A stretch of DNA of 64,000 nt. It comes from Notamacropus eugenii (taxonomy: Eukaryota > Chordata > Mammalia > Diprotodontia > Macropodidae). The position numbers were made by a program, and so were the translations under genes. Location of the stretch: the NCBI RefSeq assembly GCF_028372415.1, contig NC_092876.1, forward strand, positions 223,249,528 to 223,313,527. Direction: 5' to 3'. The notes under the pieces are model-generated. The model searched no databases, had not been told where the DNA came from, and saw nothing but the letters and a program-made list of their open reading frames with translations. The stretch's first letter is position 1, and each line of letters begins with the position of its first letter. This document shows positions 44,707-55,269 of the stretch, in pieces.

Positions 44707-44965
44707 ACAGTCTTAGAGAAGTGAAGTGATTTGCTCAAGATCTCACAATGAGGAAGACACAGAGAAAAGATTCAAACTCAGATCCTGTGACTCCAAATCT
44801 ACCATTCTTTCTATTCCACCACCTGCCTCTCTTCTCTCTCAGCTATTTATCATCCTCCCATTTGCCTCATTTGCAAAATAAGGATACAAATATTCAAAGT
44901 ACCTACTTCATATTTTGAGAAAAGTTTGGGAAATTAAAAATACTATACTAATGAGTTATTGTTAG
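44707..44965 (-). mobile_element. MIR-class SINE fragments (antisense, then a sense 3' piece)
   Basis: The antisense core is at 44707-44820 ('gaagtgatttgctcaagatc', 'caaactcagatcctgtgact'). From 44845 a sense MIR piece follows ('tttgcctcatttgcaaaata', 'agtacctacttcatattttg'). These are two old copies side by side. Confidence 0.55.
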
Positions 44966-45554
44966 GATTATCAGGGCCTGGTGAATGAGAAGTGTACAAA
45001 ACATCGCCATTAACAGAGAGTGGTCATGATGCATGTAATCAATCGTTACAGCCTTGCACAGATACTTCCCAGTCTGTGCTTCAGGAACATCAGAACTGCA
45101 AGAAAGAGTAGGGGAGAAAGAGGAGCAGCAGTGGGTTTTATCTTCTACCCTCCACTTTTTTTCTTGAATGAATTATTTTGAATTGAATAAACCTGGCCTC
45201 TTCTCAACCTAGGATCCCTATTGTGCTCAGTCATTGCAATCTAACCCAGGGAATACCCCTGCTTATCTAGAAGAACATGGGGAGGAAATGGGGTTAGAGC
45301 ACAAAATATTTCTCCCCTCTCCAAGTTGCTGGGATGCTTTAATTTGACACATTATGGTCCCCTGAGTTTGGGTTACATGACCTTTGGAGATGCTTCTGAC
45401 TTAAAACTTGTGGTCCTGGGTATAGAATGGAGAAAACAAAGTTATACATCAATTCTTGGTGGGGGGCTCAGGTCCTGAGGGTAGAAACTAGGAATTTTAA
45501 CCAACTAGGAATTTTAGTTGATTTCAAGTTCAGTATAAGTCAAAAAGTACATAT
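44966..45554. other. No gene or repeat recognised
   Basis: Unique sequence. Confidence 0.45.
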
Positions 45555-45995
45555 AACATGGTTGACCAAAACTCTAACGCAATCTTAAACTCCATTAAAA
45601 GAATTATATTGTCCATAGCAGGAGTACTGATAGACCCATTTTATTAGGATGTTCATCTTTAATCCTGTGTACCACATTTTAGAAGAGACATTAACAAAAT
45701 GGAATTCAATCAAGGGATAGGCCATCAGAATGGTGAGAATATAGGAAAGTATGTCATATCATAAAATGTTGAAGGACTAGGAATATTTAGCCTGGAGAAG
45801 AAAAAGAATTGGATTGAAGGGGAAGGTTGAAAATAGCTATCTTTAAATATCTGAATTGTGGGACTCCAGAAGGGAAAACCAGGAGCAACCAGTGAAAGTT
45901 GCATTTAGACATTGCTGATTCACATAGAGAATAGAAGTATAAGACTTCGAAGGTTCTATGATTATAGTTGGCTAATAAATCTATCAGAGTCATCA
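45555..45995 (+). mobile_element. CR1/L3 LINE 3' region
   Basis: 'gtgtaccacattttagaaga', 'gggataggccatcagaatgg', 'aggaatatttagcctggaga', 'ttaaatatctgaattgtggg' and 'gggaaaaccaggagcaacca' are the CR1/L3 3' coding and UTR words in order. They precede, in an intact element, the part seen at 41220-41395. Confidence 0.7.
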
Positions 45996-46539
45996 CAGAG
46001 TCATAACTGTTGGTACTATAACCCTTTTTTTCGATAAACTGCTTTGAACTATACTATCTTTTATGCACTGACTCATCCTAGTTATAATTTCATTGCTATG
46101 ACTTCCCCCTTCCAACAACAAGAACAACAAAAAAATCTTTACCAGTAGTAGTTATCCTTTTCACCTTCATTTTCCTTTTTCTTAAATTAGGTGTAAGGAC
46201 TTATGAAATAGCAAACCACCCATCAATTACACACTATAATTCTGTGAAGACCATGTGTTTTTGATTCATAGGACACAGTGAAAATCTGTACAGTGGGAAT
46301 TAGAGCAGCATTTGGGGAGCCAATTTTGGATAGTGCTCCCTGCATGATGTTACTGTTATTAATGGGGGCTGTGAAGAACTCTTCTAAAATGAACAGCAGG
46401 ACATTAAATTTCAATGGAAAGGGAACTCAAAGGCTTCATTTCAATTAATGCAGCTTTAGAACAGAAAGAGAGCTCTAACACACATAAAGGGTATTATAAC
46501 CAAAACGTCTTTCTCTGGCCACTACTCCTCCCAATGGGT
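45996..46539. other. No gene or repeat recognised
   Basis: Unique sequence. Confidence 0.4.
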
Positions 46540-46640
46540 TCTCTCTCTTTTTAGAATAGAAGTTCCTTGAGGGCAAAGACTGTTTTGCTTTTGTATTTTT
46601 ATTCCTAGTGCTTAGCTTGATATGTAATATCTAATATTTT
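46540..46640 (+). mobile_element. L2 3'-end fragment
   Basis: 'ttagaatagaagttccttga', 'gggcaaagactgttttgctt' and 'attcctagtgcttagcttga' form the sense L2 terminus, truncated before the tail. Confidence 0.65.
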
Positions 46641-47171
46641 TTTCGTGATGTATTTAATTCTGAGTCAATAGATGAAATTTAATTTCTTTAAAAATCATTT
46701 TAAATGAGTGAACATCATTTTGATACCAATATCCATGGTAGGTGTATCTCCTTACAGGAGTGGAATCACATATGAAGAATTAGGCAATAATTTAACACTA
46801 ATTTCCCATAAAACTGCGTGAGTACCATACCATATAGACCCCCAGAATGGGAACCACAGACACAGGACTAGAGTCCCCATCCACCCAGAACCAGTTAGGT
46901 AGAATGTATATAGACTTAGTCCTCTAATAGCCTCTCTTTTTAAAGGAAAGACAGAATTCTTCACTGATTTCCCCTGTCCAGGTCTTGGATACTTTAGGTA
47001 TCAAATGTGTGGGGCTGTACTATATATGGCCTTTGAGATACTTTTCAGGTCTAAATTTATGATCATACTAGACTTGGATAAACTACAGAAGCGTATGTTG
47101 AGGTGAATCTTCTAGTCTAGCACGGTTTTAATCTCAACCATCATTTAGTCAAGAATGTGACTACAGGTTTT
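46641..47171. other. No gene or repeat recognised
   Basis: Unique sequence. The minus 70-codon frame at 46752-46964 shows no motif. Confidence 0.4.
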
Positions 47172-47340
47172 ATCGTGTCATTTTAGTCATGTCAGACTCT
47201 TCATGACCCCATTTGGGGTTTTCTTGGCAGAGGTACTGAAGTGGTCTGTCATTTCTTTCTCCCACTTATTTTACAGATGAGGAGCTCAGTGATCTATCTT
47301 CTGCACCACTTAGCTGCCACATGGCAGCAGGTGGTTGCTC
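47172..47340 (-). mobile_element. Marsupial CORE-SINE (antisense), internally deleted
   Basis: 'agtcatgtcagactcttcat', 'gaccccatttggggttttct', 'gtctgtcatttctttctccc' and 'cagatgaggagctcagtgat' jump directly to the head complement 'ctgcaccacttagctgccac'. The middle body is missing. Confidence 0.75.
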
Positions 47341-47394
47341 TGAAATAGTCCATTGTACAAACCTACAATAAAACTACATAAATATATAAGTTGG

Positions 47395-47475
47395 CTGCAC
47401 TGATGGATATGGGCAGTACTTTGAATAGTGCCTGGCACATAGTAAATGTTTAATCAATTCTCATTGATTGTTTTA
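47395..47475 (+). mobile_element. L2/MIR 3' tail fragment
   Basis: 'gaatagtgcctggcacatag', 'taaatgtttaatcaattctc' and 'attgattg' form the sense terminal segment. Confidence 0.55.
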
Positions 47476-47629
47476 CTGGACAAAGGAGGCTTTATAACAT
47501 TAAAAGGAAAAAGCCTGCTGAAGGAGATAGGTATAGAGGGAGGTTTTAAAACTGGCGGGACTTTGAGTACAGTATTCTCACTTAATTCTTATCTGGGGTC
47601 CTTCAGAGGGGACATTTAAAAGTTTCCCT

Positions 47630-48785
47630 GAGTTATGCACTCTACTAAGGCAACATGGCACTAGAGATGTCCCATAGGGTTCTCTCCTGGGCCCTATTCT
47701 TTTCTCCCTCCATACTACTTCACTTATTAATCTCATCATCTCTCATGGACTTAATTACCATCTCTATGCTGAGAATTTTCAAATGTACCTCTCCTGCCCC
47801 TAATCACTTTACTGACTTCCAGTCTCACAATTTTCACTATCTTTGTGACATCTTGAACTGGATGTCCAGTAGACATCTTAAACTCTATATATTGAAAGAC
47901 AAACTCATTATCTTTCCTCCTAACTTAAAGCACCCCCTACCCTCTCCAGTAGTACTGTAGAGGACAACATCATCTTGCCAGTATCTTAGGCTCAAAATAT
48001 AGGTATAAGCCTTTATTCAACACCATTCTCACCCATCATATCCAATCTGTTGCCAGGGACTGTTGATTTCACTTTTGCAACATCTCTCAGATAAACCTCC
48101 TTCTCTCCTCTTACACAACCACCTCTCTGATACAAGCCCTTATTACTTGTGCTTGGACTACATTGCATTAGCCTGCTGATAGATCTGTATATCTCAAGTG
48201 TCTTCTCACTCCAATCAGTCACCAAAGTAATTTTCCAAAAGCATATGTTCAACTTGTCACTCCCCCACCAATAAACTCCACTGGTTCCCTATTGCCTCCA
48301 GGATCAAATACAAAATCCTCTGTATGGTATTCAAAGCCCTTTTTAACCTAGCCCACTCCTATATCACCAGTCTTCTTATGCCTTACTCCCCACCATGTGC
48401 TCTTGGATCCAGTGACAATGGTCTACTTACTCTTCTGCATACAAAACACTCAATCTCTTGAATCCAGGTATTTTCTCTGGCTTCCCCCATGGATGGAATG
48501 ATCTCTCTCCTCCCCTCTGTCTATTTGCTTTCCTTTCTTCTTTCAGGTCCCAACTAAAATTCCCTCTTCTACAGGAAGGCTTCCCCAACTCCTCTTAATT
48601 CTAGTGCCTCCTCTCTCTAAATTATTTCCTATTTTTCCTGTACATAGCTTGTTTGTACATATTTATTTGCTTGTCATCTCCTCCATTAAATTATGAGCTC
48701 CTTGAGAGCAGGGACTGTCTTTTGTCTGTTTTTGTAATGTTAGCACTTAGCACAGTGCCTGGCACATAATCACTTAAATGTTTAT
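47630..48785 (+). pseudogene. L2/CR1-superfamily LINE relic: late RT domain and 3' UTR
   Basis: 'ttctctcctgggccctattc' matches the 'GSVLGPLLF' RT block, and 'ctcatcatctctcatggact' the next. The frame 47655-47960 carries ILNWMSSRHLKL and KLIIFPPN, the same segment seen antisense at 20828-21136. The YADD block is eroded. The C-terminal and 3' parts follow: 'ccaaagtaattttccaaaag', 'ggtattcaaagccctttttaa' trimmed by changes, 'tctcctccattaaattatga', 'ttgagagcagggactgtctt' and 'cacagtgcctggcacataat'. Stops and frameshifts are frequent, and it is non-functional. Confidence 0.8.
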
Positions 48786-48787
48786 CA

Positions 48788-48965
48788 GCTGGTATAGTAG
48801 AAAGGGTTTTGGCTCTGGAGTCAGAAGATGTGTGTTCAAATTCTGCTTCTGATGCTTATTCCCTGAGTGATTTTGGGCAGATCATTCAGTTTCCTCAGTT
48901 GTAAAATGAGGTGAGAGAGGATTTCCAAGGTCCTTTTCAGTTCTAAAACATGATCGTGTAAGTAC
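48788..48965 (+). mobile_element. MIR/THER-type CORE-SINE
   Basis: 'ggtatagtagaaagggtttt', 'gtcagaagatgtgtgttcaa', 'tttcctcagttgtaaaatga' and 'ttttcagttctaaaacatga' follow the sense SINE with the THER-like end. Confidence 0.7.
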
Positions 48966-49149
48966 ATACACATGCATATATGTGAATTTCGATCCAAGAG
49001 GATACATAATAAAATGGATATCTGGTATTTTATCGCTAAAAGTCTACCATTTTATAATTTTATATATAGAGTGCTACCTCAGCCTTCCAGGTTCTGTGCC
49101 TTATGCATTGGAAAGCAAACTATTAGAAATGTTTGAGAGAATCACGATT

Positions 49150-49560
49150 GAGATATTATGTTCAAGGGAGGAAAAGGCATGCATGAGTCTCTCCCTGTAG
49201 CCTGTGGGAGCATAACTGCTCTCCACATGCCTGCCCCACTCCTGTCATCCGTGCATTGTGGAGGAGGCTGTGTGAGCCCCCAGGAATTCTCTTGGGATAG
49301 GAAAACAATTCTTAAAGACCCATTTCGACATTTTCTTGTGCATCCATAAGAGACTTGTAGGAAAGTGTCATAACCAGTAACCATGCCTGGCTGCCGGCTG
49401 TGGCTCAGTGATTTTCTGTGTGAACTGAGGTATAAGCTGTGGTTTAAGCAGAGACTCTCAGAGAGGGGCCAAGGGAGACTCCACAGAATTTCAGACAGAA
49501 GAAAAGTCAGCAGCATTGAGCTGGGGCTGGCATGACAGGAGTGGAGCAGCCATTACCCTA
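49150..49560. other. GC-richer block of unknown origin with open frames on both strands
   Basis: This block stands out from its AT-rich surroundings and keeps a 124-codon frame on the minus strand (49142-49516) and a 63-codon frame on the plus strand (49158-49349). The minus product starts MLLTFLLSEILWSLPWPLSE, which could pass as a hydrophobic leader, but the rest has no motif I recognise and no coding support. It may be an untranslated exon, an old LTR, or simply GC-rich unique DNA. Confidence 0.3.
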
Positions 49561-50574
49561 CATTGTCTTTTAAAATGAAATTCACATCTTGTTTGTTATA
49601 CCTGAAACATTTAAATGCTCCCATCATAGCTGATCTGGATAAGAGGGAAAGAGTGTTCTGTAGTGAGAATGTCCATTGGAAAGGAGATGATTGACTAGCT
49701 TGGAGATGGGTTGACAGAAGAGCTCAACAAACACACAAATTATTATGTGATTTTTTTCATTAAATAATTTAATCAGTTTAAGAAATGGCAGGGGGAGTGA
49801 AGCTCTTGCAGTAACTATATTCACCCTAAGTACTACACAAATGAATTAAAAGAGTGAAATGGAAACATACCAAACAACAGTATGTGAAAACCAAGCACCC
49901 ATTAACATGAATGAAAAGGTTAACCAACAGAAGTGTTTGCATCATATATGAGCACACACAGAAATTCACTTTGTTTAGTAGGCAGTGAAGCATGTGGTAT
50001 TTTTAGAAATGAAATGAAGATTTATGGGGAAATGCCATATCATGTGAAATATAATGGGGAACTCCTGGAGAAGATAGACTCTTTAGATGTCTTTGGTGGG
50101 GAAACAGAAAGAGTGAGGGGAGCTAGCAACCAGGAATAAATAAATTAGGGTGGTTTTTAGGGGAAAAAAGTCAATGTAAGAAGGATTTTATAATATAAAA
50201 AACACATGCCATCTGAGTACCTTTGTTATATCATTCTTTAGCAAAATATGGTATGGAGGGATCACATGATCTAAAGTCCAAAGACCTTGGTTCATTTCTT
50301 TCCATCTTTATGATCATGTCAATCAGTGAACATTTCTAGACATATTTCAGTTAGATTAGGTGACTCCTAAGATTTATATATCACTTTATGATGCTAAAAT
50401 GGAAAATATCCCATAATAAACTTCCTTTTTTCTATTGACATTCTATATTTAGCCCAGTAATGTTTGACTGTAAAGAGAGATCCAATATTATTTCTCTGCT
50501 GTGGAAGTGATAGCCTTGATGCTTGATATTATACATGCACATATATATATTCATATACATACATATTCACTTGG
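49561..50574. other. No gene or repeat recognised
   Basis: Unique sequence. A 68-codon plus frame (49933-50139) shows no motif. Confidence 0.4.
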
Positions 50575-51350
50575 ATGCTCTGACTTCAACTCAAACTTGA
50601 GTCTAAACCAGAATTCATTATCTTTTTTCTCAAATAGCCAACCCTCTACACTCACAATTTTCCTCAATGGCACCACTATTTACTCAGTTACCCAGTCCAA
50701 AACTATGGAATAATATTTTTATTCTTTCATTTACATATAATCACTATATATTATCTTATTGATTCTTTTGTTTGCATTCCTTTCTTTATATCATCTCTTC
50801 TATCACTCTAGTGTAGGTCTTCAAACCATCTGCCTAAATAATTATTATTAGTCTTCTAGACTGATCTACATAACTTCAGTCTAGCCTTGTGCTGTTCTTA
50901 CTACACATCATTGCCAGATTAATCTCCCTAAAATCCTAAATTCATCATATCACTTTTCTGTTCCCAAGTCCTCCAATAACTCTCCATTGCTTACAGGTTA
51001 AGATCTAAAATCCTCAGTCAACTGGCCTCAGTATTCAAGGCCTGCTGTGATCTGATCCCACCAACCATTTCTCATATTGCCTTTCCTATATAGAAAACCT
51101 TTCCTTTTCCTATCCAAATTTTCCATCCTTTAAAACCTGCCTCAAATTACTCCTCTTCAGTGAGGCCTTCCTTGATCATTTTAGCCCACATCCTCATTTC
51201 CTTAAATGACTACAGTAACAGTTTATCTTGACTATACAAATTAACATTTCATCATATACTGATTTGTAGTGCTATTTAACTGGTTAATTCAATTTTTTTT
51301 AAAAAAAGCACAGTATTAAGTGCCTACTATGCACATGACTCTCCACTCAA
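50575..51350 (+). mobile_element. L2/CR1-superfamily LINE relic (late RT and 3' region)
   Basis: The frame ending at 50713 reads LTIFLNGTTIYSVTQSKTME, matching the segment just before the 'NLGVILD' block of the same family. Downstream, 'taatctccctaaaatcctaa', 'aactctccattgcttacagg', 'ttcaaggcctgctgtgatct' and 'cttcagtgaggccttccttg' follow the L2 3' order. It has no polyadenylation-like tail, and 'agtgcctactatgcacatga' is the last recognisable word. Confidence 0.7.
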
Positions 51351-52462
51351 ATCCTAGTGCTTCACTGCAGGAAGATATCCCACTGGAATTTACTTTAGGT
51401 TAGATGCACACTGCCCCCAAATACACATGAAGAGTCTAAAAGTTATTAAATAAATGAGGCAGATCATTAAAAGCAAACAAATATCTTTGGTAAATATAAA
51501 AACTCAGTACAGATAAATAAACATTAGCATATATGTACGTGTATGGTTGTTGTCCTTCCTCTTGGAAGAGGACCAAAATGACATCACCATGATAAAGTGA
51601 AATTTCAGTGTGTCTGACTGTGGCTGATCAGACCAATATGAACTAGGAATGCTCTGCCACAGGTTAGGCACAAATAGTCCATGTGAATATTTGGGGTGGA
51701 TATCCCAAATTTGCACATCCTGTGTTTACTTTGTGCTGTCTCAATTCTGCTTTGCTCAAAGAGCACAACACCCTTTCTGATATGGGCATGCCATGGTGAG
51801 CAGTCCTGTGCCAGTTTCTCCCATATTGTACAGTCAAGTCCAAAGTTCTTGACAGAGACCTTGAAAGTGTCCTTGTATAGCTTCTTCTGGTCACCATGTG
51901 ATCACTTGCTTCATGCAAGTTCTCCAAGAAATAGTCTTTTTGGCAAACATATATTTTGCATTTGAACAACGTGGCCAGCCTATTGGAGTTGTGCTCTCTG
52001 AAGCACAGTTTGAATACTTAGCAGTTCAGCTCAAGCCAGGACTTCAGTTTCTGATACCTTATCCTGACAGGTGATCCTTAGAACCTTCCCAAGACAGTTC
52101 AAATGGAAGTGATTCAATTTCCTAGCATAACGCTGATAGATAGTCCATGTCTCACAAGCATATAACAATGAGGTCAGTACAATGGTTCTGTAGACTTTCA
52201 GTTTGGTAGTCAGTCTAATACCTCTTCTCTCACAAACTTTTCTTTGGAGCCTCCCAAACACTGAGCTAGCTCTGGCAATGCGTGTGTCAATCTCATTGAC
52301 AATATGTACATCCCTGGAAAGTACACTACCAAGGTAAGTGAACTTTGTTGGGACTGGAAGCTCAATTCCGTGTGGACAGTCTCGGGCAGGTAAAAGTGGG
52401 ACTTCTAAATCTTAGAGTCTTACGAGGCCCTCCATGAACAGCGGGGGTTCGAGAAGGTCAGA

Positions 52463-52485
52463 CCGAGCTAGCTCGACTAGCTCGG
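52463..52485. promoter_or_regulatory. Perfect inverted repeat in the LTR U3 region
   Basis: CCGAGCTAG (52463-52471) and CTAGCTCGG (52477-52485) are exact complements around a 5-base loop CTCGA. It lies about 120 bp inside the LTR, in the part that would be the U3 enhancer. It could be a dimeric factor site or an RNA hairpin if transcribed, and its function is not shown. Confidence 0.5.
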
Positions 52486-52810
52486 GTATTTCCGCCTCTC
52501 CCCCGGAGATACCTGATGGGTGGAGTCTCCCTGCCCTCGAGGTCGTACCGGATTGGAGCACACCTAGTTACCTAACAGCATGGTATTGAGATGCAAACTG
52601 TGTGGCTGAAGATTAAGTAGGACTGAGGAAGCCTAAAAGCTCTTAGCACGTGTGGAGCCAAAGAGAAAAGTAGGGCTCCGCTTCTTTTCTTTCCTCTCTC
52701 CCCTCCCCCTCTCTCCCCGCTTGTACTTCTACTTCCATTCCCTTCTTAGGAAATCTCCCCCTCTTCGTCCTAAGAAAGAAGACCCCCTGCACTTGTAACC
52801 GAAACCCTGT

Positions 52811-52816
52811 AATAAA
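52811..52816 (+). terminator. LTR polyadenylation signal AATAAA
   Basis: It sits inside 'ccctgtaataaagctcaacc', followed about 15 bases later by a T/G-richer 'ctgtttgactctgg'. This is the arrangement expected at the R region of a retroviral LTR, and it marks the LTR orientation. Confidence 0.7.
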
Positions 52817-53974
52817 GCTCAACCCCTGTTTGACTCTGGAACGTCCTTTCTCTCATACGTGCATCCGGCGTGGCCAGCCGAAGACCTGGACAGGTAAGAA
52901 AGACTCGGGTAGCCCAATACAGGCCTCTAGGCTTGCCAGAACTTATCCACAGCATTCAAAGCTTCTCCATTTGTTGTAACTAATGAGTCCACATATGGAT
53001 GGTGTAGTGGTGGCTGATGGAGCACCTGTGTTTTCTTGGTGCTAATTATTAGGCCAAAATTAGCACAGGCAGCAGAGAATTGATCCATACTTTGTTGCAT
53101 CTCAACTTTAGAGGCTGCATTGAGTGTACAATCATCTGCAAACAGAAAATCATGCACCAACATTCCCTCCACTTTGGTCTTGGCTTGTAGCCTTTTCAAA
53201 TTCAAGAACTTACCATTAGTATGGTAGTTGACCTTGATGCCGTGTTCATTCTCACTGAAAGCATTTGACAGCATGGCTGAAAACATCATGCTAAAAAGCA
53301 TGGGAGCAAGCATACAGCTCTGTTTCATTCCATTGGTGACTGGGAAGGCACAAGAGCATTGTCCATTATCTATAACTCAGGCAAACATGCCATCATGAAA
53401 TTGATGGACAATATTGATGAACTTCAGGCAACCAAATTTTGACATAATTTTCCATAATCCCTCATGACTAACAATGTCAGATGCCTTGGTCAGATCTACA
53501 AATGCTGTGCACAGACCTCTGTTCTCCTCCTGGCATTTCTCCTGGAGCTGTCAGGCAGCAAACACCATATAGACTGTTCTTTGGCCCTTTCTGAAACCAC
53601 ATTCGCTCTGAGGTATATGACCATCTTCCAGGTGAAGGATAAATCTATTAAGAACTCTAGCAAGAATTTTGCCAGCAGTGACTAAGAGAGAGATCCCCCT
53701 GTGATTGTCACAGGACAATCTATTCCCTTTACCCTTATAGAGATGGACAGTGGAGGCATCCTTGAACTCCTGGTGGATAACCTCCTCTTACCACATAACC
53801 TGGAAAATTTCAGTCAGCTTTTGTATGAGCAATGGTCTCCCTACCTTGTAAATCTCAGCTGGAATAGAATCAGCACCAGGTGCTTTGCCACATGAAAGGA
53901 ATCTAATGGTCCTCAAAACCTCTTCTTCAGTTGGAAGTTCAGCTAAGGCATAATTAATTAATTATTTAATGTCA

Positions 53975-54511
53975 GCACAATAGAGCTCTTCTCTGAGTAT
54001 CAATAGTTTGTTGCTGACTTGGAGGGAAAGCTGAGATTTGGTGTACAGCACTGCATTTTCTCATCTGGGTCAGAACACTCACAAACACCAAGACTGGTTT
54101 GATTCAAATGGTGGGGAAATTCAGAAGCTGCTAAATGAAAAGCAAGAACTCCACAGAATTTACCAGGAGGACAGTTCATCTACCTCTAAAAAGGCAGCAT
54201 TTAATTCCATCAAAAGCAAAGTACAAGCAAAGCTTAGAGAGATGCAGCATTCCTGGCTCAGTAAGAAGGCAGATGAAATTCAGTTTTATGCTGATAGTAA
54301 CAATCCAAAGCACTTTTATGATTCCCTGAAAGCCATTTATGGACCAAAAACCTATGGCACATCACAACTGCTCAGTGCTATTGGGGCCACATTGATTAGT
54401 GATAAGGACATGATCCTAGAGAGATGGGCTGAACACTTCCATAGTGTTCTCAACAGACCATCATCAATCAATGCTGAGGCCGTTGACCATTTACCTCAGG
54501 TTGGAGTCAAT
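53975..54511 (+). pseudogene. Inverted 5' segment of the same RTE copy
   Basis: The 187-codon plus frame (54038-54601) is the RTE region just before the RT: VYSTAFSHLGQNTHKHQDWF, then EIQKLLNEKQELHRIYQED, KAAFNSIKSKVQAKLREMQ, WLSKKADEIQFYADSNNP, YDSLKAIYGPKTYGTSQLL, and ERWAEHFHSVLNRPSSINAE with DHLPQVGVN. It stops at 54511. The very next residues in an intact RTE (LAELPTEEEV) begin the minus-strand part at about 53950. Head-to-head contiguity like this is the hallmark of 5' inversion during target-primed reverse transcription (twin priming). The long open frame is a chance survival in a relic, and the last 25 codons are microsatellite and flank. Confidence 0.85.
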
Positions 54512-54560
54512 GTGTATGTATGTGTGTATATGTGTATGTGTTTATATATACAGATAGGTC
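54512..54560. repeat. Imperfect (TATG)n tract at the RTE edge
   Basis: 'tgtgtatgtatgtgtgtata' and 'tgtgtatgtgtttatatata' abut the outer edge of the inverted RTE segment. Similar 'tatgtacgtgtatg' lies at the other RTE edge (51531-51545), so part of it may be a decayed target duplication. Confidence 0.6.
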
Positions 54561-55269
54561 CAGATCCACAAGTCCCTGCAACAACATACACAGGTCTATA
54601 AGAACAGCAGGCCCCTAGTGATAAATAATCCATCAAGTCTAAAGAACTGCACTTTTTTTCTATTTACTGGTTTACATGAGAGTCACCACAAAGCGGTTTT
54701 TAATAAATTTAGCATTTATTTGATATTAGCCTCAATGTGCCTTAAATCCCTAATCATGCAGTCTAACCAGTGCCTTAGGGCCACACATCTGGGTAGAACA
54801 AGCAGTGCCTAAGATAGTTATCATGGGTTGAGTCATATCTCCATTTCTCCAGCAGGTCTTATTAAGCTGGAAAGATTTGCATTATTGGCATAGATACTCA
54901 TCACCGGAAGGTTAGACAGCAGGTAACAACTTTTTTTTCCTAATGATAGTAACTCTTTTTACAAACATATTAAGGTGTGGAGAATCCGCAATCTCAAACA
55001 GAGAAGAACAAACCCTCACCTATGAAATAACAGCTCTTTAAAACAATTGACACATGGGCCATATTTTTGCACTGGGTTAAGGAAATTACAAAGAAAAAAG
55101 ATAATCCTGCCGTGTTCTATGGGAGTTTACAATCTGTTAACTTCATAAATTAATGAGACAAATGTGTTTTTTAAAAATTTTTAGTTCAGAACTCTAATTT
55201 CATCCATGTAGGTAGTTCTTTGACCCAGAAGCTCCCTCAGGTCCATGTCTGTAATAGTTAGACTTAAGG
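54561..55269. other. No gene or repeat recognised
   Basis: Unique sequence. Confidence 0.45.

Larger units (their letters stand above)
52346..52938 (+). mobile_element. Solo LTR of an endogenous retrovirus, 6-bp target duplication
   Basis: The 593-bp LTR starts TGTTGGGACTGG and ends GGCTTGCCA (TG...CA), and is flanked by GAACTT at 52340-52345 and 52939-52944. Removing it with one GAACTT rejoins the RTE protein in frame (VDKF then TYLG), which fixes both edges. A polyadenylation signal AATAAA at 52811-52816 and a possible TATA-like 'cctaaaagc' near 52632 put it on the plus strand. It is far richer in CpG than its surroundings, suggesting a fairly recent arrival. No internal viral genes or second LTR are present, so LTR-LTR recombination probably removed them. 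A 6-bp duplication is most typical of class II (beta-like) elements, but that class is inferred. Confidence 0.9.
51541..53950 (-). pseudogene. BovB/RTE-type LINE, sense part of a 5'-inverted copy, carrying a solo LTR
   Basis: Read on the minus strand from about 53950, the RT domain begins LAELPTEEEVLRTIRFLSCG and KAPGADSIPAEIY. It continues through DNHRGISLL, GFRKGQRTV, CTAFVDLTKASD (the DLTKAFD catalytic block, F to S), then the frame 52927-53328 with FLFADDCTLNAAS (FADD catalytic Asp pair kept). After the LTR (52346-52938) it continues TYLGSVLSRDVHIVNEID, FGRLQRKVCERRGIRL and LLYACETWTIYQRYA to the C-terminus. The 3' UTR ends at 51541 with 'gaggaaggacaacaacc'. In-frame stops (for example after FQVMW and FAA) show it is dead. 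It is the best-preserved LINE in the window. Confidence 0.9.

Noticed and set aside
52380..52915. LTR edges placed at TGTGGACAG...CCAATACA
   Set aside because: Those edges have no matching target duplication. TGTTGGG...TTGCCA with flanking GAACTT restores the RTE frame exactly and is preferred.
52380..52920. CpG island or promoter of a host gene
   Set aside because: The CpG-rich block coincides exactly with the solo LTR. The composition is explained by the retrovirus, though LTR promoter activity remains possible.
52927..53328. 133-codon minus frame as a host gene
   Set aside because: It contains the RTE FADD reverse transcriptase block and continues in frame past the solo LTR into the rest of the RTE.
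54038..54601. Longest open frame in the window (187 codons, plus) as a host gene
   Set aside because: Residues to about 158 are the RTE retrotransposon region just before the reverse transcriptase, and the remainder reads through a microsatellite. It is an inverted piece of the RTE on the other strand.
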